Assembly: GCA_021613375.1 (NCBI GenBank)
Contig: CM038728.1
Span: 34,526,299-34,590,298 of the forward strand
Reading direction: 5' to 3'
Origin: Megaleporinus macrocephalus
Lineage: Eukaryota > Chordata > Actinopteri > Characiformes > Anostomidae
DNA length: 64,000 bases
Made by a program: the position numbers and the translations under genes. The notes beneath the pieces were generated by a model that was given only the letters and a program-made list of their open reading frames with translations, did not search any database and was not told the origin of the DNA. Positions 35,444-45,540 of this stretch are shown here, piece after piece (position 1 is the stretch's first letter; each line of letters starts with the position of its first letter).

Positions 35444-35694
35444 ATAATTAGTAACCTATACTTGATGGCCAGTTATATAGATATATAGATATATAGTTCC
35501 ATATATAGTAATATGTTGTTGCTGTCCAATGGAAAATAAGTATCTCCATATATCTATTCACCTTTTAGAATAAATGTTCTCTGAAACTCGAATATCAACT
35601 TACCTACAGATTCAAACTCTTTCATGAAGGACTGAAAGTTCTCTCCCTCCCGAAACTGTATACTATACCAAAATTTATTATAGATAGACAGAAA

Positions 35695-35699
<5 letters not shown>

Positions 35700-35757
<58 letters not shown>

Positions 35758-35771
35758 AACAAGTACAAAAA

Positions 35772-35836
<65 letters not shown>

Positions 35837-35863
35837 TATATATAGGTTTTTGTACTTGTTTGA
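35700..35863. repeat. AT tracts with a perfect 21-bp inverted repeat
   Basis: An (AT)n tract (35700-35754) is followed by TCAAACAAGTACAAAAACCT (35755 on), more AT (35776-35842), and the exact reverse complement at 35843-35863. The whole right half can fold into one long hairpin. Confidence 0.95.
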
Positions 35864-35953
35864 TTGATTGATTGAGAGAGAGAGAGTGGTACACCCAAAG
35901 GGAATCTCTCCACATCTCTCTTTGGATGCCCATGTTTCTCTAAGCCTGGATCA

Positions 35954-36560
<607 letters not shown>

Positions 36561-36567
36561 GTGTTGG

Positions 36568-37400
36568 TTATATTACAGTTTCCTGTTTCCCTACACAATC
36601 CTTTGCATTCTTATTGAACACTGTAAGATCCTTTGGGCTGCAATGATTGGCTAGTAGGGGGCAGACAAGGCAGTGCTGCATTTCATGGTCTTCTTCTCCA
36701 CATTCACAGGTGGTTTGGCCAGTTTCATGTCCCCATCTGGCCATGGCAGCTTTTAATTGCCCTGTTCCTGTTCTCAGGCGGTTGAGTGTTTTCCACTGGA
36801 CCCATGGTGCCTCTAAGCCTGGGGTGAGGGCTTCAGAAGGTGGGATACCCATGTCAGTTGGGGGTGGGTCATCCTCAAGCCTTTTTATCCATAGTTGGAG
36901 TCTGGTTTCTTCCTGTGATGCTGATAGGGGCTGGACATGGCTGAGAAAGCTTCTCCTGGACTTCAGCCGCTGGGCCGGGGGTACGCACCCATAGAGGGTG
37001 GGTGCAATGCTCGAGGTGTTCCAGACCATGAGATGTTAAGGGGTCGGTTTGCTTCCCAGTTCCTGAGATGGAACGAAGAGATTTGGGTCTTTGCAGGGTT
37101 TGCGTGTAGATGGTTGCGCTCATAGTAAAGGTGTAACTCTTCCAGGGCTGAGGTGAGATTTGCTTCTACAGCTTCAAACGTACTCTCCTGGGTTGTTACA
37201 CAGAGGTCGTCAGCGTAGATGACATTGGCTGGTCATTGGTGTAGATGTTATATAGTAGTGGGCCCAGCCGTTCCATTGTCGTTGCCATCGTCTTTGCTTG
37301 TTGTTAAGAGCAACATAGAAAAGTCTGTCTTTGAGGAGGGCTCCGATGAGGTCAAGATCTTTTTCAGAAGGAGGCGGTGGTTCACAGTGTCAATGAACAA
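36568..37400 (-). pseudogene. LINE reverse transcriptase remnant (palm to C-terminus), frameshifted
   Basis: Read on the minus strand, the stretch gives IDTVNHRL (37371-37394), then PANVIYADDLC with the catalytic YADD (about 37203-37217), then LTSALEELHLYYERNHLHA-like text, and finally LNRLRTGTGQLKAAMARWGH and a cysteine/histidine motif CECGEEDHEMQHCLVCP (about 36658-36711). This order (palm, YADD, C-terminal zinc-knuckle-like motif) fits the pol protein of a non-LTR retrotransposon. The frame is broken by shifts and by a stop before the YADD segment. The endonuclease and the fingers are missing, so the copy is 5'-truncated. The C-terminal frame alone is open for 153 codons. The clade cannot be set without a tree. 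It is neighboured by a SINE and a transposase remnant, so this is a local nest of dead elements. Confidence 0.85.
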
Positions 37401-37444
37401 ATAACTAATCAACAAATACTACAGCACGAAAGTCGGAGGCTCCT

Positions 37445-37610
37445 AAGCTAAAGTTTAAAATCTTTATCTGATCAATAAGTGTATGTTCACCAGTAAGAAC
37501 AGCAGATCTGATTAGAACAGATGTAAATAATCATATGTACAATACAAAGTAACATAAATTTCTTATTGTGAAAGAAGTAGATCATATCTTGAGCTCCAGC
37601 CTGAAGAACA
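37445..37610. mobile_element. Dispersed repeat, TCTGATCAATAAGTG family, copy 3
   Basis: CTTTATCTGATCAATAAGTG, CAGTAAGAACAGCAGATCTG and GTGAAAGAAGTAGATCATAT match 22715-22900 closely. Confidence 0.75.
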
Positions 37611-37816
37611 AGAAGTGTGGATCGACACAAGCATACACATTCCCATTCGCACTCACATCTGGGCGGTAGTTAAGTATCTCCAGCTGTGGACAGAAACCCG
37701 TGCAGGCAACATGTAGGGAAAACATGCACTTATAAAGGACTCTGGTCACCCGGCCAGGGGAATCCAACCCAGACCCTTCTCGCTGTGAACAGCGCTACCC
37801 ACTGCGCCACCGTGCA
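37605..37816 (-). mobile_element. tRNA-derived SINE, minus orientation
   Basis: On the minus strand it begins GCACGGTGGCGCAGTGGGTA (A-box-like) and continues GCGCTGTTCACAGCGAG, then GGGTTGGATTCCCCTGGCC (B-box-like, 37759-37770). The body includes TTTCTGTCCACAGCTGGAGA. This is the arrangement of a widespread teleost SINE with an internal RNA polymerase III promoter. The head is not a functional tRNA. Confidence 0.75.
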
Positions 37817-37819
37817 ACA

Positions 37820-38240
37820 TACATCAATGTCACTTTATTAGAACACTGTTTGAATTCTGAGACCCGTCTTGCTCTCAGGACAGGCTGGATGCTTTGTCGC
37901 ATAGATTCAACAAGGTCCTGGAAACATTCCTCAGAGATTCCGGTTGTTGCCTGCATCCTGTAATTGCTGTGGATTTGTCGGATGAACGTTCATGCTGGGA
38001 ATCTCTCGTTCTGCCACGTTCTCCCAAAGGTGCTCTGCTGGATTCAGATCTGGTGAGTTGGGAGGCCTTTGAAGTGCACTGAACTCGTTGTCATGCACAT
38101 GGAACCAGTTTCAGATGACTTGTGACGGGATGCATTATCATACCAGGCTTTGTATTCCGGATAAATTGTGGCCATAAACTGATGCACACATTCAGCAACC
38201 GTACTCAGGCTGTGTTACGGCCTCAAGAGTCTAGGGGTAA
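37820..38240 (-). pseudogene. Tc1/mariner-type transposase C-terminal remnant
   Basis: The minus strand reads TVAECVHQFMATIYPEYKAW, then YDNASRHKSSETGS (equivalent of the catalytic-D DNA--H block), and after a frameshift PPNSPDLNPAEHLWENVAER at about 38010-38065. SPDLNP-EHLW is the hallmark of the third catalytic region in Tc1/mariner DDE transposases. Stops and at least one frameshift show it is dead. The N-terminal DNA-binding half and the terminal repeats are not visible. Only about 420 bp remain. Confidence 0.8.
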
Positions 38241-38580
38241 AGTCGAGAGTTTTCTTAGCTATTTTGGAGTATTTCTATTGGTGTATTAATCAGCAGCTCT
38301 TGGGTTCAAATGGTGTAAAATAAATACAATTTGACAAAAATGGTGATGCATGGTTTTTCTTTGGGCGCCGACATTATACTAAAGGCCAGTGCCAACCCAG
38401 CTGCCAGACCAAGACACCACAGACTGCAAGGAAATCAAAATTAAATCATTTTTAAGCTTATTCAAGCTGTCAGATACTAGAAGTTGGAACATAAAACTGT
38501 CAGCAAAGATATTAAGCAGATGAATCTAGTCTTAAAGTGGTTAACTCGTCAACCTTCCTGTCACCACAACAGGAAAAAAG
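38241..38580. other. Intron, nothing recognised
   Basis: Unique-looking, ending at an (AT)n tract. No gene. Confidence 0.4.
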
Positions 38581-38590
38581 CAATATATAT

Positions 38591-38671
<81 letters not shown>
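38581..38671. repeat. (AT)n tract
   Basis: About 90 bp of AT with two ATAC interruptions at the left end. Confidence 0.95.
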
Positions 38672-38674
<3 letters not shown>

Positions 38675-38697
38675 CAACATACCAACTCCATAACACC

Positions 38698-39095
38698 AAC
38701 CTATCCCAACCGACCAACCCCAACCCTGCAACCCACCAACCCATCCCATCCCAACACACAACCCATCCCATCCCAACACACCAACCCAACCCATCCCATC
38801 CCACCAACCCAACCCATCCCATCCCATCCCATCCCAACCCATCCTATCCCATCCCATCCCATCCCAACCCAAACCCACCAACCCATCCCATCCCAACCCA
38901 CCAACCCATCTCATCCCAACCCACCAACCCATCCCATCCCATCCCAACCCACCAACCCATCCCATCCCATCCCAACCCACTAACCCATCCCACCCCATCC
39001 CAACCCACCAACCCATCCCAACCCCACAACCCACCAACCTCAACCCCACAACTCACCAACCTCAACCCCACAACTCACCAACCCCGCCAACCCCC
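38698..39095. repeat. CCCAT/CCCAA pentanucleotide-type array
   Basis: Units CCCAT, CCCAA and CCAACCCAC are mixed over about 400 bp. The minus strand is a G-triplet-rich run (GGGATGGGATGGG, GGTTGGG). Open frames (148 codons +, 162 codons -) extend through the AT tract and this array and are repeat artefacts. Confidence 0.95.
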
Positions 39096-39279
39096 CTTTA
39101 CTATTTCATTAAGCAAGATCACACAAACAGGCTAACAGCTAACACATTAGCAGTTTTCAGCTCTACTTGTTTAAAACAGTGAATATTTGTGGGCTGGGAA
39201 TCTTTTAAATGTGCTGGACTCACCTGAACCCACCTGAACCCTCTACCTATTAGGATCCCAGTCTCAGATCATAGTGACT

Positions 39280-40030
39280 GTTTTCCAATTGAGATCATGG
39301 TGAACATGTTTAGCGGTTTAGCACAGCGGCTAATGAGAGCGTATTCCAAGGCCGGATGAGCGGCGTAAGCGTTCTGCGTGACGTCCGTGATCCGTTCAGC
39401 ATGCGGCCGCTTCGGTGTGATAATGGAGAAAAATGAAAAGCATTAGGAAAGCAGGCCGCTGACATAACTGACAAGTCGCGTTCCGCGGGGGAATAAAAGA
39501 GTTCGGAATCTTATTGACGATCGCCCGCACGCGCCGCTGACAAGGACCGCGGTGCCTCGTCGGGGTTGCCAGGTAATTGGAAGAATCTGCTTTTCTCGAC
39601 GGCTTACAGAAGAGATAGCCCATTGAAACATCACATTCCATCAGACAGCTAAGAGCAGCACACATTTATCCTGTTTATTCTCACTTTCTCTCCTCCGCTC
39701 CGGCTCACATCCATCATTCATCCTCAGCGCACCCTTTCAGCGCGGCGCGGGTTCATGTTTGGGTTTGTGCTCAGCTACGTATAGCCTACGTGTGTTCCTC
39801 TTGATGGATTGCTTGTCAGGAGGTGCTCGCAGCGCCTCCTTTACCCGACTGCCACATTTACTCTCCAGACACGTACGCCGTGGTTGCTCTTCAGGTTCTT
39901 GGAGGAAACGGTTTAACCCTGCGGGCTCTGGACTTTCAGTCGAAGGGCAGCGGGGTCCGTTTGGGCGATTAAGAGGGGGGGCGTGGTTAAACGAGGTGCC
40001 GTGATGTGATCTACAAACGAGCCTGAACAA
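39280..40030. other. Unique GC-rich block, candidate regulatory
   Basis: It contains TGTGATAATGGAGAAAAATG, GAGTTCGGAATCTTATTGAC and CCAGGTAATTGGAAGAATC. CpGs are frequent. Open frames on both strands (for example 39396-39665 - and 39737-40069 -) lack motifs. Confidence 0.4.
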
Positions 40031-40069
40031 TAAAAACCATGTGGCTTTATGGCCAAACTTACCTTTCAT

Positions 40070-41255
40070 ACTGTCCCCTCATCCATCTATCCTTCCAACT
40101 CTCCATCACTCTTGTGTCCCTCCATCCATCCTTCATCTGTTGCCATTGCATCATCACTACACATTCTCTATATTGCCACCATTTATCCATACAGTTATTG
40201 CGCCATCCCTCCATCCTTCCCTCCATCCAGCTCTCCGTAGCACTGTTGCTTCATTCATTCCTATATTGCTTCATCTCTCCATATATCTGTTTCCATCCAG
40301 CCATTACCATTTCTCTATCCCTCCATCCTTCTCTTCTTTCATCTCTGTGCTCTTCCATCCATCCTGATATTCCTCAATCTCTCCATTCGTCCATTCGTCC
40401 ACCCAGCAGTCTCCCAATCCTTCTGTCCATCCATTGCATCACCCAGGCCTCAACTGCTTCATCTCTCAACCCCTTCATTTCTGCATGCCGCCGTCCTTCT
40501 CTCTCTCCATCTCCATACTCTTCTATCCTTTTCTCAATGCATCTATCTTTTTGTAAACATCTATCCATCTAACTCTCCTTTTCTCCATTCGTCCATTCCG
40601 ATGCTGCTTCCTCCACTTCTCTCTTTCATCCCGGTATTTCTCAATGTCTCCTTCACTCCATCCATGCCTCCAGGACTCCTTCCCTCCATTCCTCCATCCA
40701 TCACACCATTCCGCCGTTTCTCTATTCCCTCATCCCTCTCTTTATCCATCCCTCTATCCACCCACCCATCCATCCATCATCCAGCCAGCCATTATCATTT
40801 CTTCACCCCTCCATCCTTCTCTATTTCATCTCTGTGCCCTTCCATCCATTCTGATATTCCTTAATCCCTCTATTCGTCCATCCGTCCACCCAGCCATCTT
40901 TTAATCTTTCTGTCCATCCATTGCATCACCCAGGCCTCAACTGCTTCATCTCTCAACCCTTTCATTTCTGCACGCCTCCATAATTCTATCTCTCCATCTC
41001 CATAGCCCTCTATCCATTCCGTCTATTTCTCAAACATCTATCTTTTCTGTAAACATCTATCCATCCAACTCTTCTTTTCTCCATTCATCCATTTCAATGC
41101 TGCTTCCTACACTTCTCTCTTTCATCTCAGCATTTCTCAATGTCTCTTTCACTCCATCCACACCTCCAGGAATCCTTCCCTCCATTCCTCCATCCGTCAC
41201 ACCGTTTCTCTATTCCCTCATCCCTCTCTTCCTGCATCCCTCTATCCTTCACATC
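40070..41255. repeat. Degenerate (CCATC)n tract with an internal 490-bp tandem duplication
   Basis: CCATCCATC-type pyrimidine-rich sequence spans about 1.2 kb. Landmarks are doubled at a spacing of about 488-491 bp: CATCTCTGTGCYCTTCCATC at 40340 and 40828, ATTGCATCACCCAGGCCTCA near 40432 and 40919, TTTCTCTATTCCCTCATCCC at about 40717 and 41207. Serine/proline-rich open frames here (up to 177 codons) are artefacts. Confidence 0.9.
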
Positions 41256-41332
41256 TCTAAGTTGCACTGATTGCTGTATGTCAGATTTGATGGCCCTCAT
41301 CACGCTTACAGGAAGTTAGACACAGTGTTACC

Positions 41333-41334
<2 letters not shown>

Positions 41335-41374
<40 letters not shown>

Positions 41375-41458
41375 AACATGCAAACACACACACACACACA
41401 TATACACACATTCACACACACTCCTACTCATCACTGGCTTTTCTCGCTTTCCCTCCCT

Positions 41459-41500
<42 letters not shown>
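41335..41500. repeat. (CA)n and (CT)n microsatellites
   Basis: CA runs at 41335-41371 and 41385-41430, then CCCT and CT runs at about 41450-41500. Confidence 0.95.
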
Positions 41501-41503
<3 letters not shown>

Positions 41504-41504
41504 G

Positions 41505-42070
41505 GCTGAGTGGGGGCAGGTTTGGCTAGCTGGCTCAGTGATGATCACAATCACTTTAATGTGTCACTTCTTTCCCCCTGAGAGACGCGCACTTCCTGCA
41601 GGCTAGACAAATCAGAAATCTTCACTCACGCACCTTCAAAGCCTTTACAGAACCAGAAGAAGAAGAAACTGTGGCCAGTGTAAAACTCTCAGGCTGACCG
41701 ACATACCCAGGACACGGTGCGGGTCAGTGCCATGTGGGAATAGCATGTCAGGAGCGTTTCGTCGTCCCTTTGTTCCCTTTCTCTTTTTTTTGTCCTCTTC
41801 TTTTCGTAATTGCAGTCGAGAGCGTTCGGCGTCCTCCTCTGGATTCAGCCTGTCGAAGCCAACAAATGCATTTCCGTCCCATTATGGTTATTATCGTTCC
41901 TCGTCGGGAACAATGGATCGCGTCTTTGCCAAATCCTGAAATTTGGGCTGAGGATGCTCGTTTGTAGCTCGCCGCTCTTTGACGTAGCAGCCGCCGCCAC
42001 GCTAGCTCGTCAGCGTATGTCGATCCTGACCTGTATCAGCGCCCCTGGTGTGACAGCTCCTCACCCCTGA
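41505..42070. other. Unique GC-richer segment
   Basis: CpG-containing sequence with several short overlapping frames and no protein signature. A regulatory role is only a guess. Confidence 0.3.
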
Positions 42071-42074
42071 ACAT

Positions 42075-42560
42075 CTAGAGCACCGGTCGGCAACCTTTAA
42101 CACCCAAAGAGCCATTTGGACAAAACAACAAAACAACAAAGCCACAAATACTTTTTGATATCTAAATTCAAGGCAACACTTTATATACACTGTATATGTT
42201 GATTTTTCTTACTTTTTTTTTATTGTATAAACAACTAAAGTGTGTTGCCTATCCATGAAGTGCGACAGAGAAATGAAAAAAAATATATATATTAATTTAT
42301 TCATTTTTTAATAAAAAATTATTTATGACATGAGCACATTTTGAACATTTTGAATTCTTGAAAAAATAGGTTTTTTTATTTTAATTTTGATCATTTTTTA
42401 AATTATTTTATTTTAAGAATTTTATTATATTATTATTTCCAGATCACAGTATTCTTCAAAATTAGAACTAAAATGTAAAAAAGAACTGACACAAATAAGC
42501 CACACAGAGCTGCAGTATAAGGATGTAAGTGAATGTTGGTGATTGGTGGTCCCACTGTTC
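42075..42560. mobile_element. Probable decayed hAT-type element
   Basis: GCACCGGTCGGCAACCTTTA and CCCAAAGAGCCATTTGGAC resemble the end of a common vertebrate hAT-type repeat. The interior is AT-rich and the other end is not clear. Confidence 0.5.
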
Positions 42561-42679
42561 ATGTACAGAGGGGGCCAGCCAGTTCTAATTCAGCACCATA
42601 CCAATTTCAAATGGCAGTAAAACTGACCAATCATATCTTCCCTCTAAGTGGGCGGGGCTTCACTGTATGATAATTTCGC

Positions 42680-42790
42680 CCGCTGTGGCGACGCTAGCTG
42701 GAGAAACAGCTAGCTAGCGCTAGGCTACCACCGCTAGCTAGTTTCCTGAGTCACGATGGAAGCCGAAGCTAGCGCTAACGCTACAGAGGA
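42680..42790. repeat. GCTAGC-rich stretch
   Basis: GCTAGC or CGCTAGCTAG words occur at least five times in about 100 bp. It may be a degenerate array. Confidence 0.6.
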
Positions 42791-42929
42791 GGACCACAGC
42801 CGTATGGGGATATATGGCTCTGAGGAGGACATTGTTGCAGGTGCCATCAGCCAATAGCATTCGGTCCATGTCCCGCCCCCAAACTGTCAAATCCACCCCC
42901 TCTGAAAACTTGAATGCAAATATTTCTCT

Positions 42930-43051
42930 CGCACGTAGAAAAATATCGAATATCAATATCAGGGTGTGGCATATCGTATCGTACACAATAATATCGCCAA
43001 CATTTTTGAATATTGTGAACGATGGTATATATACCATATCACCCATCCCTA
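42930..43051 (-). mobile_element. MITE fragment, GGGTGTGCCATATC family
   Basis: On the minus strand it begins TAGGGATGGGTGATATGGTA and continues with GTGTACGATACGATATGCCA. It is related to the element at 43273-44025 in the other orientation. Confidence 0.6.
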
Positions 43052-43272
43052 ATTATCACATCAGGGTTTTTAGAAAAAGAAAAATTCACACTTTTCTCAT
43101 TTCCTATTATATATCTACTAAAGACAGAGTTTATCTGTTCAGTATCATTCACTTTACTTCAGTCCTGGATATATGGAGATATTTGGAGTGCATTATTTAG
43201 TATCGTGATATTCTGGCTCATTGACTTCTGTTACAATCTGATGAAAATTCTAGTATTTTTTAATCTCTCAGT

Positions 43273-44025
43273 TAGGGGTGTGCCATATCATATCACATGC
43301 AATAATCAAATTTTATTTTCATTTAGATAGATAGATGAGATAGATACTTTATTGATCCCGAAGGAAACTTAGCAGCCAGTAGCAGTTACAAACACAGTAT
43401 AAAAAAACAAAAAAAACAATAAGGTATATAAAAATTAAATAGTGTTTAAATAGTGTCCAGGAGTGCAAATGTACAGGATGTACAGCAAAGTGTCAAATAG
43501 TGTCTATGAGTGCTGACATAAGATGTCCAGTAAAGTGTCAATAGTGTCTATGAGTGCTGACATAAGATGTCCAGTAAAGTGTCAATAGTGTCAATAGTGT
43601 CCGGGAGTGCAGATGTCCAGTAAAGTGTGGAGAGTGTCTATGAGTGCAGATGTACAGTAATGTGATTACAGTACAAATAAAAATAAACTGTAATGTGAAT
43701 TAAGGGACTTGTTCCTCATCTGTCCTCCTTCCTCTTCCGGCTCCACTGGGAGGAGTTGAAGAGTCTGATGGCTCTCGGGACAAAGGATCTCCTGAGTCTG
43801 TCTGTAGTGGTAGGAACCTGCCACTGAACTTGCTCCTTTGTTCCATGATGATGGTGTGCAGTGGATGACCATCATCATCCATGATGGAGAGCATTTTGTT
43901 GCAGTAGTGTATTCTTGAAATGTCTTTTTTAATTCAATGTTTTGTCATATCACCAAAAGTATCTTTATCACAAAACTACCATAAAATATCGTGATATTAT
44001 TGTAGGGCCATATCGCCCACCCCTT
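43273..44025 (+). mobile_element. MITE interrupted by a LINE insertion
   Basis: The left end TAGGGGTGTGCCATATCATA and the right end GGCCATATCGCCCACCCCTT are inverted counterparts. Between about 43325 and 43915 lies a LINE 3' end in the minus orientation. The MITE body resumes near 43920 with TTTTGTCATATCACCAAAAG and AAAATATCGTGATATTATTG. Confidence 0.7.
43325..43915 (-). pseudogene. LINE 3' end: pol C-terminus and tandem-repeat 3' UTR
   Basis: Read on the minus strand, the coding end gives LSIMDDDGHPLHTIIMEQRS and FSGRFLPLQTDSGD, then after frame changes ESHQTLQLLPVEPEEEG. The layout resembles the C-terminal end of the pol product of a common teleost LINE (recalled, not searched). The 3' UTR contains a tandem unit with GTCAATAGTGTCTATGAGTG (43440-43640), and the element ends in GGGATCAATAAAGTATCTAT followed by a (CTAT)n tail at 43325-43345. 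The whole is 5'-truncated and frameshifted. Confidence 0.75.
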
Positions 44026-44039
44026 CTGTGTACTCTCGG

Positions 44040-45540
44040 ATGCTTCGACTACATATTCCTCTGAAGCGCAGACGGAGCTGTGTGATGTTGGGTTATTTAT
44101 AAGGAGGAAGCTTATTTAGCAGTTTATGAGGAAGAGGAAACAGTATTTTTTTTTCAGACGGATGTTGGGGGTGGGGAGTTGAGGGAGAGGGCCGAGGCTT
44201 AAGTGTCACGCTTCGCTACTGATCTCCATGAACTCTTCTTATACGTAACGCTCACGTCTGGCCTCCTCCTTGACTCCTCGCAGCTCTCATCTTATTTACT
44301 CTTATTTTCCTTTAATCATCGTCGTCTGGGGAACAATTAAGTATGCGAAGTGTAGCGATTTGTCTTGGAAATTCCTCGACCGAACCGTCCGCCAGTCGCG
44401 AGCACGTTTCCGAACAACTAATTAGAACGAATCAATGACACCCCGCTTCCGAACGGCGGCATATGTCAAAGCCATCAGCGGCGTACAAAAGGACACCCTT
44501 AATTGTTTTGTTCCTGCGGTTCCTGTAAACAGCTCGTCAAGGGCTGGACTTTAAGCGTGCATGTTATGAAAGGCCTTTTCTCTTCTCGCCTTTCTTTGTT
44601 GAACGTCTTCCTCCGAGCGTAAGTGCTGACGTTCCTTTCTGCTCATCAAAGGCCGTAAATCGTGACGACACCCCACGATCCGCTCCGTATTTCCATCACT
44701 TTCAAAGCGCTGTCCTTCCTGCTCGTCCTGCTTGTCCTGCTCGTAAATGGAAGGTGTCGCTGTGTTGTTTCGCTAAATCAGATTGTCCTCATGCTCCGAT
44801 GATTCTCCTAGATACCGCGCCCCTCCTGCTGCCCCAGTCCCACCAACCCACCCACCTCCACCTGAGCGCTGGCATGAATGCGAATTAGCAGAGGTTATAG
44901 AGACCAGGCTGCTGAAGGAGAACCTGGATTGGCGCCTTATTGTTATTTATGGTCTCCCCTCTTTAAAACTCCTGGCAACGCTCATGCTCGGTGATAAACA
45001 ACGCGGAGGAACCAGCCTTTTCAATTACGCTGCCTGCTGTACATCATAGCCGAATGAGGGGCGGCCGGAAAATTTCATCTCATTGAATAGCAGACAAGGA
45101 ACGGAGCGACGGCTCTTAGCGTCCGCCGAAGGACGCCCTTCTGATGCGAGCTTCGGCTGTTTTTAGACCCAGCTTGGCTCGTCTCCAAGTCAACCAAGCG
45201 GTCTAGTAGGCACTTGCGTGTGGCGGCATTGATGATCCTCAGTTCAGCCTATTATCTCCGCTGGATGGAATGGCCTGCAATTTTTGAAGCAGTGATGGTT
45301 CTTTGATGAAAGCTTTCATGGTGGTGAACATCTCTGAGCAGAGCATTGCAATCAAATGGGGCAGGTCAACTGGCCTTGCTTCAGCAGAGCTTCAGAAGAT
45401 CTCTCCCTGCGGGGATCTGATTTTCTTCTCTTCAGTTTTTTCATCATGCCCCAAGCAGGATCAAGCAGGCTCTTCGGTCAACTAATCATCGATAACGTCA
45501 TCAATCAAACCACAGAAGAAGGGGCTGATTGACATGAAAA
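44040..45540. other. Large unique GC-richer block, candidate regulatory
   Basis: About 1.5 kb without recognised repeats, including AGCGATTTGTCTTGGAAATT, GAACAACTAATTAGAACGAA, GGCGCCTTATTGTTATTTAT and AATTTCATCTCATTGAATAG. Vertebrate enhancers in developmental gene introns look like this, but conservation cannot be tested here. Short open frames have no motif. Confidence 0.4.

Noticed and set aside
37755..37815. tRNA gene on the minus strand
   Set aside because: A- and B-box-like words are present but the cloverleaf is not complete and the sequence continues into a SINE body.
38537..39049. Proline/tyrosine-rich frames of 148 and 162 codons
   Set aside because: They run through an (AT)n tract and the CCCAT/CCCAA array; low-complexity translation only.
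40039..40904. Serine/proline-rich frames in 40.0-40.9 kb
   Set aside because: They arise from the CCATC low-complexity tract and overlap in several frames.
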